Shown: positions 49,775 to 64,000 of the stretch, in pieces
How the letters are laid out: every line of letters begins with the position of its first letter
Numbering within the stretch: the stretch's first letter is position 1
DNA from: Manihot esculenta
Lineage: Eukaryota; Streptophyta; Magnoliopsida; Malpighiales; Euphorbiaceae
Reading direction: 5' to 3'
DNA length: 64,000 nt
NCBI RefSeq assembly: GCF_001659605.2
Contig: NC_035170.2
Location: 22,273,190 to 22,337,189, forward strand
The notes under the pieces: generated by a model
Database searches by the model: none
Told to the model about the DNA's origin: nothing
The model's input: the letters and a program-made list of their open reading frames with translations, nothing else
Translations under genes and position numbers: made by a program

Positions 49775-51629
49775 GGGTAAACTGTAATTTAGTCCCTCTG
49801 GTTTAGTGAAATGTAACATTTTGTCCCTCTGTTTTAAAAAATCTTCAATTTAGTCACTGTGATTTTTAAAAACTATGACATTAGTCCCTCCCGTTAGATT
49901 TTCAGTTAAATCACCGTTAATTTTAGTTAAAAAGACTAAAATACCCATTCTCTCTCCTTCCTCTTCCTCCTCTTCTTCTTCTCCTTCCCGATCTCCTTCT
50001 CCTTCTACTTCTTCTTCTCCTTCTCGATCTCCTTCTTATTCTTCTTCTCCTATCAAAAAGATGAAGCAAGAACAGAACCCCGAGGTGAAGATGGTGGAGT
50101 GGTTGAAAATCTTTAATCTTTCTTGTTTTTGTTGGTTTCTCTCTCTTGTTCTTGCTTATTTGCAAAGGAAGCTGTGCTGGGTTGAGTTTTAAGATAAGAA
50201 TCAGTTTAGAGAGAGAGAGAAAGAGAGAGGTTTGGGGATTTGAAGCGTTAGATTTGTCACAAAATGCATTCACTGGTAGCTTACCTCCAAGCCTGTTTCA
50301 GCTTCAGAACCTGACAAAACTTCTCTTAATTGCTAACGACATTTTCTGTTCGATTCCTCCTGAGGTGGGAAACTGTGTCTCTCTTATTCGTCTTCGGCTT
50401 GTTAATAACAGAATCAGTGGAGAAATTCCAAAAGAAATCGGGCTCTTGAAAAACCTCAGTTTCCTCGACTTGTCTGAAAACCATATTGGTGGAACGCTGC
50501 TAGCAGAAATTGGCAATCGCAATGAGCTGCAGATGCTGAACTTAAGCAACAATACCCTTCGAGGCACTCTGCCTAGCTCTTTATCTTCTTTGAATTTGAG
50601 TTGGAATGCACTCACCGGGACGATTCCACCCCAGATTTATGCTCTAAACAAATTATCCATTCTTGATCTCTCACACAATGAACTGGAAGGAGATCTGATG
50701 GCACTTGTAGGACTCGAAAATCTTGTTTCTCTAAACATCTCTCACAATAATTTCACAGGCTATCTTCCTGACAACAAGCTTTTCCAACAGTTATCAGAAA
50801 CAGAAATGTCAGGAAACCAGGGACTGTGTTCTAAGGGTCGAGACTCATGTTTCCTTAGAAAAGCCACATCGATGAGCATGTCAAATAACAGTAAATTGAA
50901 GAGATCACATAGACTTAAACTTGTCATTGCATTGCTTATCACCTTAACTATAGCAATGGTAATTTTTGGAGCAATTGCAGTTTTCAGAGCTCGGAAACTA
51001 ATGAGAGATGATTGCGAATCCGAGATGGGAGGGGATTCATGGCCTTGGCACTTCACCCCATTTCAGAAGCTAAATTTTTCAGTAGAACAAGTTCTGAAAT
51101 GCCTAGTGGAAGCCAATGTAATTGGGAAGGGATGTTCAGGAATAGTGTATCGTGCATAACTAGAAAATGGAGAAGTCATTGCAGTTAAGAAGCTGTGGCC
51201 AACAACAATGGCTACAGAGAAAGACTCTCAAAATGACAAGTTAGACATTAGGGGAGTTCGGGATTCCTTCTCCACTGAAGTAAAAACCCTAGGTTCTATC
51301 CGACACAAGAACATTGTCAGATTCTTGGGTTGCTGTTGGAATCGAAACACAAGATTGCTTATGTACAATTATATGCCAAATGGAAGCCTAGGCAGTCTCC
51401 TCCATGAAAGAAGTGGAGGTTGCTTGGAATGGGAAGAAGAAGATCGGGAAGAATAATGGGTATTTTAGTCTTTTTAACTAAAATTAACGGTGATTTAACT
51501 GAAAATCTAACGGGAGGGACTAATGTCATAGTTTTTAAAAATCACAGTGACTAAATTGAAGATTTTTTAAAACAGAGGGACAAAATGTTACATTTCACTA
51601 AACCAGAGGGACTAAATTACAGTTTACCC
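49775..51629. mobile_element. Pack-MULE carrying LRR receptor-kinase fragments
   Basis: The 1855-bp element has terminal inverted repeats of about 175 bp (49775-49949 and 51455-51629), beginning GGGTAAACTGTAATTTAG, and a perfect 9-bp duplication aaaatttaa at 49766-49774 and 51630-51638. These mark a Mutator-like element. Instead of a transposase, it contains rearranged pieces of a leucine-rich-repeat receptor kinase gene, the definition of a Pack-MULE. CT-rich runs just inside the left repeat resemble those in the MULE at 13170. Confidence 0.92.
50230..51456 (+). pseudogene. Captured LRR receptor-like kinase fragment (subfamily XI, RGI/RCH-like)
   Basis: The frame contains about five leucine-rich repeats, an island-like end (LPDNKLFQQLSETEMSGNQG), a transmembrane helix (about 50916-50985, LKLVIALLITLTIAMVIFGA) and the beginning of a kinase domain. 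The Gly-rich loop (IGKGCSGIVYRA) and the ATP-binding Lys in VIAVKKLW are visible. The homologous receptors have many more repeats; an internal block appears deleted at about 50583. A TAA at 51157-51159 interrupts the frame just after the Gly-rich loop. The kinase stops at about subdomain V and lacks the catalytic HRD and DFG motifs. The parent genes are root-growth-factor receptor-like, inferred from sequence resemblance. If expressed, it could give a truncated membrane receptor. Confidence 0.85.
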
Positions 51630-54096
51630 AAAATTTAAATACATGAAATTAGTTATAACTAAAATTAATTCTTATTAAATCTGATAAAATTTAAAATAAA
51701 TTTCATAATTATTATACAATAATATTTTTTGACTAATCATACTAAATAATTTTCACTCAATAATTTATCTAGATAAAAATTATAAAACTATTCTATTCAT
51801 TTACTATTATTATATCTAGACAATTGTATAATATATTTTATTTTTTAATTTTATAATATTTAAATTTATTTTCTATTATCGGTAATACTATTTATTTTAG
51901 TACGTAAATCTTCAATTTATGAAAGTTTATTTTAAATTTATTAATATATTTTTATTAATTGTTATAAATGTATTAAATATAAAATTTTTGATAGTGATAT
52001 AATTGAAAATGAACTGAATTAACTGGTCCATCCTAAAATAGAAAGAGTGAGTTAATTGATGTTTAGGTTCGTTCTATTTTAAATTTTGTATATATTTGCT
52101 TTTATATTATAAAAATGTAAATTAATTATTAAATTTTTTATAAATTTAATTAATATCAATCAATAAATAAAAACATCTTGAAAATTTGTTGAATTATATT
52201 TTTAAACGATAATTTTATTATATAAAAGATTTGATCCATTTAGAAAAAATAAATTTTTGAAAATCTTGTCACGTGATAATCGTTCATTAACTTATTTTAA
52301 TGATTATGTATTATAAAGTAATTTTTTTATTTTAAATTTAATTAAATTTTGAAATGTAAATTTTATCTTATAAAATAATAAAATTGAATTCAACATAGTT
52401 TTATAAAATAGAATTTAACCACTCACTAAGTTAGCAAAAGAAATTTGTCCCTAAAACTTTCTAGCAATAAAAAATTATTTTATATATTAAATCAATATAT
52501 ATTTTGTTTTATAATTACATGATAAATAGGTAAATAAATTTGCTTCAAAAAAAAGGTAAATAAATAAAAATAGTATTATTTTACTTTTGATCAGTTAATA
52601 GAGTTAAGTCCCAAAATAAAATTAAAATGGCCACTGACACCCTTTAAAAATAATAGTTTTAAAAAAATTATAAAACCATTAGAATATCTTTAAAATTTAA
52701 TAAGTTTTAAAATTCAAATTTGTTTTAAAATACATAAAAAAATTCCTTTATTTCAACCAAACACAAAAAAAAAAATTAATTAAAATTAAAAAAAAAATTC
52801 AATAAAATCAAACCAAATAATGAACCAACTATAAATGTTTGCTATCATAATAGTGGATTATGGATAATAGTATATAATTAAGTTTTGAAAAAACATTCAA
52901 ATGAGCCAATTTTTAAAATTTTAAATATTTAAAATCAAATTGAATTAGAGAATAAATTAATTTGAACTAAATTGATTTTATTTTAATTGATTTTTGTGGG
53001 TGGGAGTTTTTTAATTGAAATTTTTATATTTTATTTTTAATATTTAAAATTTTAATTGAAATATTTTTATTTTAATTAAAATATAAATTAATCGGTCGGA
53101 ATTTATCAAATTTTTTTCGATTAAAATTAAATTAAATCAAAATAATTATATTTTTCAAAATTTTTATTTAAAATCAAACCAAACCACAATTAATATAAAA
53201 TTGAATTAAAATTTTAAATTAATTCATTTGAATCAAATATTGTTTGGAGAGAGAAGAATAAAGAGTTGTTAATTTTATTATTGGTTGAAAAACTGGGGGC
53301 AGTCTGATTTTCTTTGTCTCGGGCAAAGAATGGATGCAAGCGTTATTGTGTTCCTCAATTACTTTCTTTGAATGGTTGGATTAGGCTTCCTAAATCTTCT
53401 TTTGTATTTCCTTTTATTTTTTAATATTAATTTTCTTTAGATACTTTTTATTTTAAAATTTTATTTTATTAATAAAATTAATTTAAATAATAATATTATC
53501 AACTATAAATTAATTAAAAATTATTATAAATAAATAAAAGATCTAAAGGCATTATTGATAATATTAATATTTTCCTCTTTTTTTCATTTTTATATATACT
53601 ATAGATTAAATATATATAAATATATAAATAATTATTATATTAAAAGATATTATTTAACTAATATAATTTTCTTTTACAATAAAATAAAATATATACTTAC
53701 ACTATATTATATCATTAAATAGTAAATTAATAATTTTTTTAAAATTATTTTTTAATAAAATTTAATTAATTACATATATAATGATTAGTTTAACTTAAAT
53801 TAATTTAAAAAATAAATATTACTTAAGAATAAAACGTAAATAATAAAAGAGTTAGGAGTATTATCAGAAATCCTAATATTTTCCTCTCTTTCCACTTTAG
53901 TATTTCCACATAGACTTATTCATTTATTTGAGGCAATTGGAGGAGTAGACATGAAGAAAGGCATTGATTGTTGACAATATCTTATTACGCAAATTGGTTA
54001 TGCAATCCATAATGTGGGCCATGCAAGAGATATCACTACTCACCTAATTATTTTTGTGATCATGTGAGTTGTTGCTTCATCATTGTTACTTCAACC

Positions 54097-54530
54097 GGCC
54101 GAGTACTGTTGGATTTAAATTGAAAATACTGATCAAATTAAATTAATTTTAAAATTTAATTTAATTTTTTATTTAATTCAATTCGATTCGATTTTTAATT
54201 TTAAAAGTTTTAATTATTTCAGTTCAGTTTTATTAAAAAAATCAAACCGAACCGATTAGTGATAATAATATATTATTTTTAATAATATAGAGAAATTAAA
54301 TTATATTAAAAGTAAAATATTTTAATTAAATTTTAAAAAATTAAAAATAAAATGTAAAATATAAAAAATTTATTAAAAATCGAAATTGATTAAACTGAAT
54401 CGAATCGAATCAGATCGGTTCGGATCGATTTGATTTCTAACCAAAATTGATTCGGTTCGATTTTAATAAATACTAAAATTTTTATTTGATTCGGTTCGGT
54501 TTTAAATCAAACCGACCGAATACTCAGCCC
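54097..54530. mobile_element. Degenerate MITE with cggttcgg motifs
   Basis: The ends gccgagtact and tactcagccc are imperfect inverted repeats, and the interior has aaaccgaaccgat on one side and tcggttcggat on the other. No target-site duplication was confirmed. It is a relative of the element at 54980. Confidence 0.45.
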
Positions 54531-54979
54531 TATTCATGACCACTAAGATATTTGTGCTACTCGAAACCGTTGGATATAAATTCAGATTATATTATATAAA
54601 AATTATTATCATGAAAAATTACTCAGTTTTACGGTAACAGTTAATTTATCACGATTCTCTTTTTTATCCGAGTATGGGAACCACATTGTAATTTGTAATA
54701 AGAGTTAAAATTTGAATTAGAGTTGAGTGAAAAAAAAGTCTGTTTAGTATTTATTTTTTTTAATAAGGTAGTTAGAAAACATTATTATTTTAATTGAAAA
54801 TATTTTTCATACAATTTAATAATAAAAATATTAAAATAATTTATTTTAAATTATGATCTTGTTTGATTGGGTAATTTAACTAAATAATTTAAAATTTATA
54901 TAAAATATTAAAATTATATTTATTTGATTGATATTTTTATTTAAACTTTCTAAAAATCAAAACTTTTTATATTATTGCG

Positions 54980-55402
54980 AGCAATATTCAGTCTAAATAG
55001 GAAAAATCGATCAAATAGAATTAATTTAAAAATTTATTTTAGTATTTTTTAAAGCTTCGATTTAAACTTTTAAAATTTTTGATTATATCGATTCGGTTGG
55101 ATTTTAATAAAAAAAATCAATAAAATTAAATTGAATCGATTAGTGAGTAATAATATATTATTTTTAATAATATAAAGAGATTAAATCATAATCAAAGTTG
55201 AAATATTTTAATTAAATTGAAGGATATTAAAAATAAAATGTAAAAAATAAAATAGTTAAATCGAACAGAATTAAGCCGAATAAGATTGGTTCGATTTAAA
55301 TTGATTTTTATTCAAAATTAATTTAATTTTTATAAATATTAAAATTTTAATTTTAATTTTAATTTATTTAATTTTGAATCCAACTAATTGAATGTTGGCT
55401 CC
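54980..55402. mobile_element. Degenerate MITE related to the element at 54097
   Basis: The ends agcaatattca and tgaatgttggct form an imperfect inverted repeat, and the interior repeats the aaaatcgatcaaat and attggttcgattt modules. It is decayed and without an ORF. Confidence 0.42.
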
Positions 55403-57439
55403 TACTTAACGAATGAACTTACTTTCTCTAATGGAACTAAGTTATTTCATTAGAGATGAATTTCTCAAAAAATAATCTATTTAAATAAAAAAAAACTCAT
55501 ATATTTATATATTTTCTTATGATATTTAGATAATGCTATTTAAAGAAAAACCATTATTTTATCTCTAACTTTAATAGAAAACAAAAGAAAAAGAAAAAAA
55601 AGCATTAGGCCGAGCTAGTAATGAATAATTTAATTAATTAAATTAAAAAAATTGATTATTTAATCTTCATATAATGAAAATTTTCATCAATTAATTATTT
55701 TATTATATATTTTTTAAAAATATACTAATTAGTTCGTTCATCAATTTTATTTCTTAAATATTATAAAAAAATTAAAATACTTCTTAAAATGAATTAATTA
55801 GTAAATTTTTTAAAATTTTAAAAAATAATTAATGAGTTTTTTATAAAATTACTAAATAATAAAATAATTAATGATTAATCAAGAGAAACTAATTAAAATT
55901 TTCTTATTATTTATCAATTATCAATAGAAATTAATGAGTTTAAATATTTTTTTGAAAAATATATAAACCAATCATCTTCAGATGACCCCATAATCAGTTT
56001 CTATCTCTCTATCATTTGCTTTTGCAGCCTGGTGATTGCTTTTTAAGAAAGAAAGGAATAAATTAATAAAGGGGTTAAATTAAATATTACTCTACCTATT
56101 CTCTAATTTTTATTTATTTTATTTTTATATATATTTAAAAATTATTTTTTTAATTTTTTAATTATACTTATTTTAAAAATATTATAATTTATTAAATATT
56201 AAAAAAATAATTAATGAGAAATTATTTTAAAAATAAAATAAAATTAAATAGAGTTAAACTTTCTTCGTCTCATTATTTTTATTATATTTTTCTTTTTAAG
56301 TATCTCAAAATTATTATCCTTTTTTTTACTATAATAACATAATATTGAAATTAATTATTATAATTCTATTTAATTTTTAAATTATTTTAAATATCTCTTA
56401 ATATTTAATATATTTAATATAAATATAATTAAAAAATTAATATAAAAATTATATTTTTTAATATATATAAAAAAATAAAATAAATAAAAATTATAAGATG
56501 AAGAGAGCAATAGTTTATTTATATATTATTATAATATAAAAAATAGATAATAATTAAAAATAATAATAAAAATTATGGAATAAAATATTTTATTAATTAA
56601 AGTTAAAATGTTAAGAGAGGATATTGTGCAAAATTAAAATGAAAGAAAATTTTCTTCTCAATGTTTTTGATCAGAAGAAAATTAAAACGTGTAATTTCAA
56701 TTCAATTATAAATTGTCAAGTTTAAAATAAATGTCCAGAATGAAAATAATTATATATCCATAAAAAAAGCATACACAACTTTCAAGTTCAACGGCTCTAA
56801 TTGTCTCTCTTTTACAGTAATTATAATATAATAATTATAAATTATTAAAATTAAAGTATATAAATAATTTAAATAAAAGAGATTTATTATTTATTTTTTT
56901 AAATATTATTATTATTAATATATTAATTTCTATATTTTTAAAAAATTATTAAATATTTTTATTTTTTCACCGTTAATAAAATAATTTTTTTATTATTTTT
57001 TTAAAAAATAAATAAAAAATAAAAGAAAAAATTTTTAAATTCTAATTTATTTTTAAATATATACCTTATTTAATTTATGAATTTTACCATCATCAATAAA
57101 TTAATATATATACTTTAAAAAATATATTAAAATATTTTTTTATCAATAAAATATAGTTTTTCTTTTTTTAAAAAAAATTAATTTTTTACTATATTTTTAA
57201 AATAATAAAAATAAATAAAAAATTATTTTATAATAAAAAATAAAAATATTTTAATAAATTTATCAAAAAATTAAAATAATAAACGTTCTCTTATTAATAA
57301 TGATAAAATTAAATAATAAATTTATTTTTAAATAAATACAATATCTATATCTATTTTTTATTTAAATAAAAAGCAAGCCGACATTCTCGATCTTATCCAA
57401 ACAAGGAATAAGGTTTAAAAAAAAAGAGATCAGGGAAGG

Positions 57440-59749
<2,310 letters not shown>

Positions 59750-61495
59750 GAAGTTCCTGTGGTGCTTTATCTCTTTAGCATATGATGCGTGCTGCTTTTT
59801 TCCCCGTGTTTTGTTCATTTTGAGTGTATGCAATTATTTGAAGCTATCTTGCTTCAGGCATGCTTAATTCTGTGTTGAATTGTACTGTTGTCCGAGTATT
59901 GAATGCTATTTCTGTTTAGCCTTAAATTTAAATTTTAGATCAATATTTCCCAATTTCTATTCTCCATCACCATATGACTCATAATTCTTATATTCTCATC
60001 TCCATGGACTACTGGCTTGGGCTGCTATCAAGCTTGTAGAAAAAGAGCTGTAGAAAAAGAGCTCATTAGTTGGATTTTGCACGATAAGAGGAACCCTTGG
60101 GATGGCAAACCCGAAGAATAAGTTCATTGATTTAGTCCTTTCGTTCGGAGAGAACAGGTTCTTGAAACTGAAAAAATGTTCTTCAGCCCCGAGAGCTTAA
60201 GAATAACGAATGATGGAGAATCTCTGTTCAGTGGAAGCATTCTATTCCTCCAAGCAATAGCAATGATCAACCCACATTCTTTGCTTTTCCATTTATTTCC
60301 TAATCCAGTTTACCTATAACTAATTTATCACTCTATGTCAGTTTCTTGAACAGATTGTTTATTCTAGTTTTATATGTTCAGATTAAGCACAAAATAACAT
60401 CCGAGCGCTACTAGAATGAGAAGTAGTCAGACAGTGTTCGGCTTGTGGTGATAGCCAGATACAAGAACTAGGGAATAAATTTTTAATACTTTCTAATGTT
60501 TTACATATTGTATTTTTGTTTACTGATTTTTAAATTCTTTTTACTGCAGATTTGCTTGTGATTAGGTCTAGAAGAACGCAGTTTGCTCGAAGTCAAGTAA
60601 GAAATGGGACTCTAAAATATGATAAAATTTTTGATAGCCCAAGTTAACTATTATTGCTTGCAAATTATCATTCAATTCCAATAAAATTCCTCGTAAATTA
60701 AGGGGGCTTGCAACCATGTTGCAAGTACTCTACCCAAATCCCAACATAAACAAATATAGCAAGTTGAATTCGGTTTTATTTATAGAAAAACTGAGTTAGA
60801 TTTAGTATGTGTTTATAATGTAAAATGATAATAAAATCTATATGAAATCTAATACTTATATATCGTGAGTCCATATAGACTTGCTCTAAATAAATTACCC
60901 TTTTATTTACTATGTTTATTAACCTTAAAGGGTGGTGTGTAATAGAACTTGTGACTTGAGGTTAGGAGTTCACTACAAATTGCCCCTTTCAGAAAGTATG
61001 AGGAAGACCATATCCATTAATTCTCTTTGAAGTCCATAAATATAGGATTGCTTTGTAAACTCGATCACCTTAATGACATATAAAATATTTAGCTTTTTAT
61101 ACATAGTAGCTATGTTTGAAATTGAGTTGAGCCATAACCTGATATGGGAGAAAGCATTTTGACTTATCATATTAATGCTTATAAATTTAATACAATATTA
61201 TCACACTTCTTTTCACTTTTAACTCTCTGAGCTCTCCTCTCTTTTTTACTCTAACACAATCACTCTTACAAGCACTCAAATTAAGGACAAGGATGGCTAG
61301 CCATGTAAAAGTTTTATAAAGTACAACTTTCAATTATCATATTAAATATTTCATTAAATACAATTTCTATCTATCCATATTAGATATCCTATTGAATACA
61401 ACTTCCAACTATTCATATTAAATAATCCATTAAATACATTAATTTATTCTTCAATGTCTAATATTTTACTAGCACTATGAATCACATGTCATATA
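59750..61495. other. Tubulin 3'-UTR, spacer and probable copia LTR sequence
   Basis: The 3'-UTR occupies roughly the first 150 bases. No gene was seen in 59900-60950. From 61511 downwards the minus strand looks like the start of an LTR (see the copia fragment). Confidence 0.4.
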
Positions 61496-61511
61496 ATTAG
61501 TGTTGACCACA
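61200..61511 (-). repeat. Probable 3' LTR start of a Ty1/copia element
   Basis: On the minus strand, a polypurine tract gaaggggag (61520-61512) is followed by TGTGGTCAACAC, the usual layout for a copia 3' LTR, directly after the RNase H fragment. The body contains three diverged repeats of aatatgaatagttggaagttgta. The far end of the LTR was not located. Confidence 0.5.
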
Positions 61512-61542
61512 CTCCCCTTCAACACTAATTATCTCTTCTTCT

Positions 61543-61767
61543 TTAAAGTAATGCCAAGCAATTTCTATGCAACTTTTGAAATTTTTGTCTTGATCTTTCA
61601 TTTTTATTGGTATCATTTGAATATATAATGTTATAATTTTTTTTAAAGTAGTAATAATGCACCTTCACATATTTTGTTCTAGTACGAAATATTAAATTCT
61701 CATCAAAACGCATTGCTGATAAATTATCATAATATAATTGTACTACATAATTTATTGGTTGAAGCAT
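61543..61767 (-). pseudogene. Degenerate Ty1/copia RNase H fragment
   Basis: The frame contains VVQLYYDNLSAM and RTRTKYVKVHYYYF, decayed versions of the copia RNase H motifs (CDNQSA and H-RTKHI-VHYHF). Only the C-terminal part of the polyprotein is present, followed by a polypurine tract and LTR. Confidence 0.72.
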
Positions 61768-62402
61768 TCAATAAATAGATTAACTAAGTGTATTCTTGTG
61801 CTGGTGTAAAAGCTGCTCTGTGTTCTGCTCAAAGGAGAAGAGTGTGAATTACTAATCCTAACGCGTAGTTTTAATTGGGTTTTCTTATAATATATGTTAA
61901 ATTTAAATTCAGTTGTTTTGAAGATCAATGGAAATCTTGAAATAAGCTGGCATATTAGTTGTTTTTTTTTATAATTTATAATATATAATGAAAGGGCACG
62001 AAAAAGTGGTATATGAATTACATATTCTTCAAATTTTAACTTTTAAATGAGTGTAGGCTGAATATGCATTTGTTTTTAATAGATTATCACATTTAACCTT
62101 TCTAGATTCTTAAAGAAAAAAAATTAAAAAATTGATTTTTTTTAGTCTAACTAAATAAAATTTCATTGAGATAAATTTTACTCTCTTTTTTCCATGATTT
62201 TTTTTACTTATGTATTTTGCTATCTCAAAATTTTATCATTTTCAATTTTTATTTTATAATTAAAATATAAATTAGTTATTATAACTCTATTTAATTTATC
62301 ATATTTTTAATACAATCCCTCATTAATTTTTTTTTTCTAAATGAGAATTCAAACCATCTAACAATATTTAATTTAAATAATATTTTATTAATTAATAATA
62401 AT
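61768..62402. other. AT-rich spacer
   Basis: No gene or clear repeat recognised. It may include further decayed copia sequence near 61770-61860. Confidence 0.35.
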
Positions 62403-62404
62403 TT

Positions 62405-62776
62405 TATTATTTTTTTTTGAATCAAGAAAAACTTTATTTATCTTGTACAATAATAATCCAAGAGACAATCAGTAATGTCAATCCAAATCTTAAATCTACC
62501 ATGATGAATAGACTCTCTAGGTAATAAATGGGAGGCTCTATTTTCTGAACGCCGTACCCAACAAACATGAATGTTACCCTGAGACCGCATAACATCTTTG
62601 CAATCAGAAACAACTAATCCAAATTCTGAAAAGTCATCCAGAGGAGAGCGAATAGCTAAGGCTAAGGATTGGTTATCCGTAAAAATACAACCTGCCTGAA
62701 AAAAACAATCTGTAGCAGAAGATAAACATTGACGCAAGGTCAAAGATTCAGCAATAATTTTATTATTTAAATACAA
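62405..62776 (-). pseudogene. LINE-derived RNase H-like fragment with poly(A) tail
   Basis: The minus strand encodes the end of a plant LINE RNase H-like domain: a DNQSLALAI motif containing the catalytic Asp, a VSDCKDVM helix, and the HVCWVRRSENRASHLL segment with the conserved R-x-x-N-x-x-A-H pattern. It ends at 62438 and is followed by aataaagtttttcttgatt and an A-run (to about 62411), the usual LINE 3' tail. The 5' part is truncated at about 62780, as is normal for LINEs. Confidence 0.8.
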
Positions 62777-63420
62777 CTTAATATCTCCATTTTATATTAA
62801 AAATGGATATAGTAGAATAATTAATAAAAACAGTTATCCTTTAACTAAAATAAAAATAGTTTCTTAAAGTGAACAATAATTATAAAACTGAAAAAGTTAT
62901 AAATTAGAATTTTATATTTATCAAAATCTAATTCTAGTTAAATTAAAATTAAAATTTAGTATAATTATATTGATTTCAATAAGAAATTACATGCGCATTG
63001 TCTTAATACTGATACCTTAGTATCCACAACATTTAAAGTCTCAGTCTTAATGCCCTAGCTGTGAAGTTTGTTTTACATTTGGAGATTTATTCCATTACTG
63101 CAAAATTTCAATCCTGCTGTAGCAAGTGATATCAGAGCTAAAATTTGTTTTACTGGACTTATGTTTAGAGTGAAGACAAGTACATAAAAACATCCTTAAA
63201 CCATAATTGTAGGCAACCATTGCATCGGGCTCTTTTTAAGACTCGTGTAATTTTTATAAAAAATATCAAAACAATGTTCGAAAGGAAATATTTTTCAAAC
63301 CAAAGCTTGTCTTATTATAATTTATTCTGACAGCATAGTGTATTTTCGGTTCCAGTGCTATTTTCCAATTGGATTCCAAACCTCTGGAGCCATACACAAT
63401 CCGTAGATATCCAGAAATTA
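62777..63420. other. Spacer 3' of the P450 gene
   Basis: AT-rich. Contains tgatatcagagc at 63127-63138, one base off an LTR-retrotransposon primer site, in a sequence resembling an LTR end, but no partner LTR was found. The P450 3'-UTR probably occupies the bases next to 63420. Confidence 0.35.
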
Positions 63421-64000
63421 TTAATCCTTATGAGGGAAAAGACGAAGTGGAAGTTCCTTAGCAGGCGCTGAAAAAGGATTAACAATGATTTTCTCGTCAG
63501 GAATTATTTTCTGAAAGGTGAACCTTTTGATCAAGTTATGCATGAAAACTAGTATTTCCAATCTAGCATATTCTTTTCCAGGGCACATTCTAGGTCCTCC
63601 ACCAAATGGAACATATGTATAAGGTTTTGGCCCTTTCCCTTCAAATCTACTTGGATCAAAATTTTCAGGTTCTGGAAAGTATTCTGAACACTTATGGGTT
63701 GAATTTGCACTCCAATACAACTGCATATATTAATCAAACAAACGTGTTAATTACTTTTCAGATAAAACTGCATATATAACTTAATTTTTTTATCGGTAAA
63801 ATATTTTTCGTTAACTAATTTTTTTTAGTATTCTAAACACTAAAAAATATAAAAAGTATTTTTTTCAAAAATATTTTCTATGAAGCATACAAAACCTAAG
63901 TGTTAATGATATTACCTTCCAGCCTTTTGGAATAAAAAAGCCATTGAAGTTGAATTCATTGATGACTTCCCTGAAAGCACCTTGAAGAGGGGGTGCAACT
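63421..64000 (-). CDS. CYP716-like cytochrome P450, C-terminal exons (partial)
   Basis: Two exons of a gene extending beyond the window are seen on the minus strand: 64000-63916 and 63720-63421. They join as ...[11 protein letters not shown] and [10 protein letters not shown] with GT-AG borders. The heme-binding loop [14 protein letters not shown] includes the Cys ligand, and the [11 protein letters not shown] motif precedes it. The C-terminus is LRLFPHKD. The wording of these segments is characteristic of the CYP716 family, many of whose members oxidise triterpenes such as beta-amyrin at C-28 in the endoplasmic reticulum; substrate here is not known. An additional upstream ATG-like start at 63726 is intronic. 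Confidence 0.88.

Larger units (their letters stand above)
51640..57400. other. Long AT-rich intergenic region between the tubulin genes
   Basis: No gene was recognised in about 5.7 kb. It contains degenerate foldback elements (listed at 54097 and 54980, a weaker relative at about 52880-53240) and long A/T-rich stretches. A small GC-richer patch near 53290-53400 and one near 53930-54095 did not yield a protein match. Confidence 0.45.

Noticed and set aside
50146..50229. Start of the captured kinase frame as a signal peptide
   Set aside because: The segment is an unrelated basic stretch from the interior of the MULE and does not begin with an ATG that would produce a secretory signal.
63127..63138. 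Primer-binding-site-like tgatatcagagc
   Set aside because: One base differs from the standard site and no paired LTR or internal coding region was found.

Overview
The window is nuclear DNA of a flowering plant. It has spliced genes with GT-AG introns, plant-specific gene families, AT-rich intergenic DNA and many plant transposons. The gene set fits a woody eudicot, perhaps Malpighiales, but the species cannot be fixed from the sequence alone.

Layout. The 5' part of a PRP40A-like pre-mRNA splicing factor gene lies on the minus strand at 1-4020. A complete six-exon EGY3-like chloroplast site-2-protease homologue follows at 6350-10630 (+). From 11207 to 16555 is a non-autonomous LTR retrotransposon (LARD-like), with a 1.16-kb Mutator-like element nested inside it. 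A 170-bp hAT MITE sits at 19181. A three-exon gene resembling SHORT HYPOCOTYL IN WHITE LIGHT 1 spans 20069-22862 (+).

The most striking region is 24051-42386, an endogenous pararetrovirus (Caulimoviridae) cluster. It holds one near-complete forward genome unit (A), a truncated forward unit (B), and a near-complete inverted unit (C), all carrying disabling breaks. The viral order is tRNA-Met primer-binding site, ORF1 (movement and coat protein regions), ORF2 (protease, reverse transcriptase, RNase H), a short ORF3, ORF4 (unknown), a repeat-rich promoter, and a leader with a conserved 76-codon ORF. Two of the junctions fall at the primer-binding site, where minus-strand DNA of these viruses is discontinuous. 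The leaders of A and C are much more diverged than their coding parts.

Two tandem alpha-tubulin genes (45803-48784 and 57864-59749, both +) encode the same 450-residue protein and keep matching promoter blocks and a matching 5'-UTR hairpin. Between them is a Pack-MULE (49775-51629) that has captured pieces of an LRR receptor kinase. The right end holds degenerate copia and LINE fragments and the 3' end of a CYP716-like cytochrome P450 gene (-).

The genes do not form a functional pathway. The window is a set of housekeeping and plastid genes separated by layered mobile-element insertions. Exon boundaries were inferred from splice sites, reading phase and family knowledge; no transcript evidence was available.
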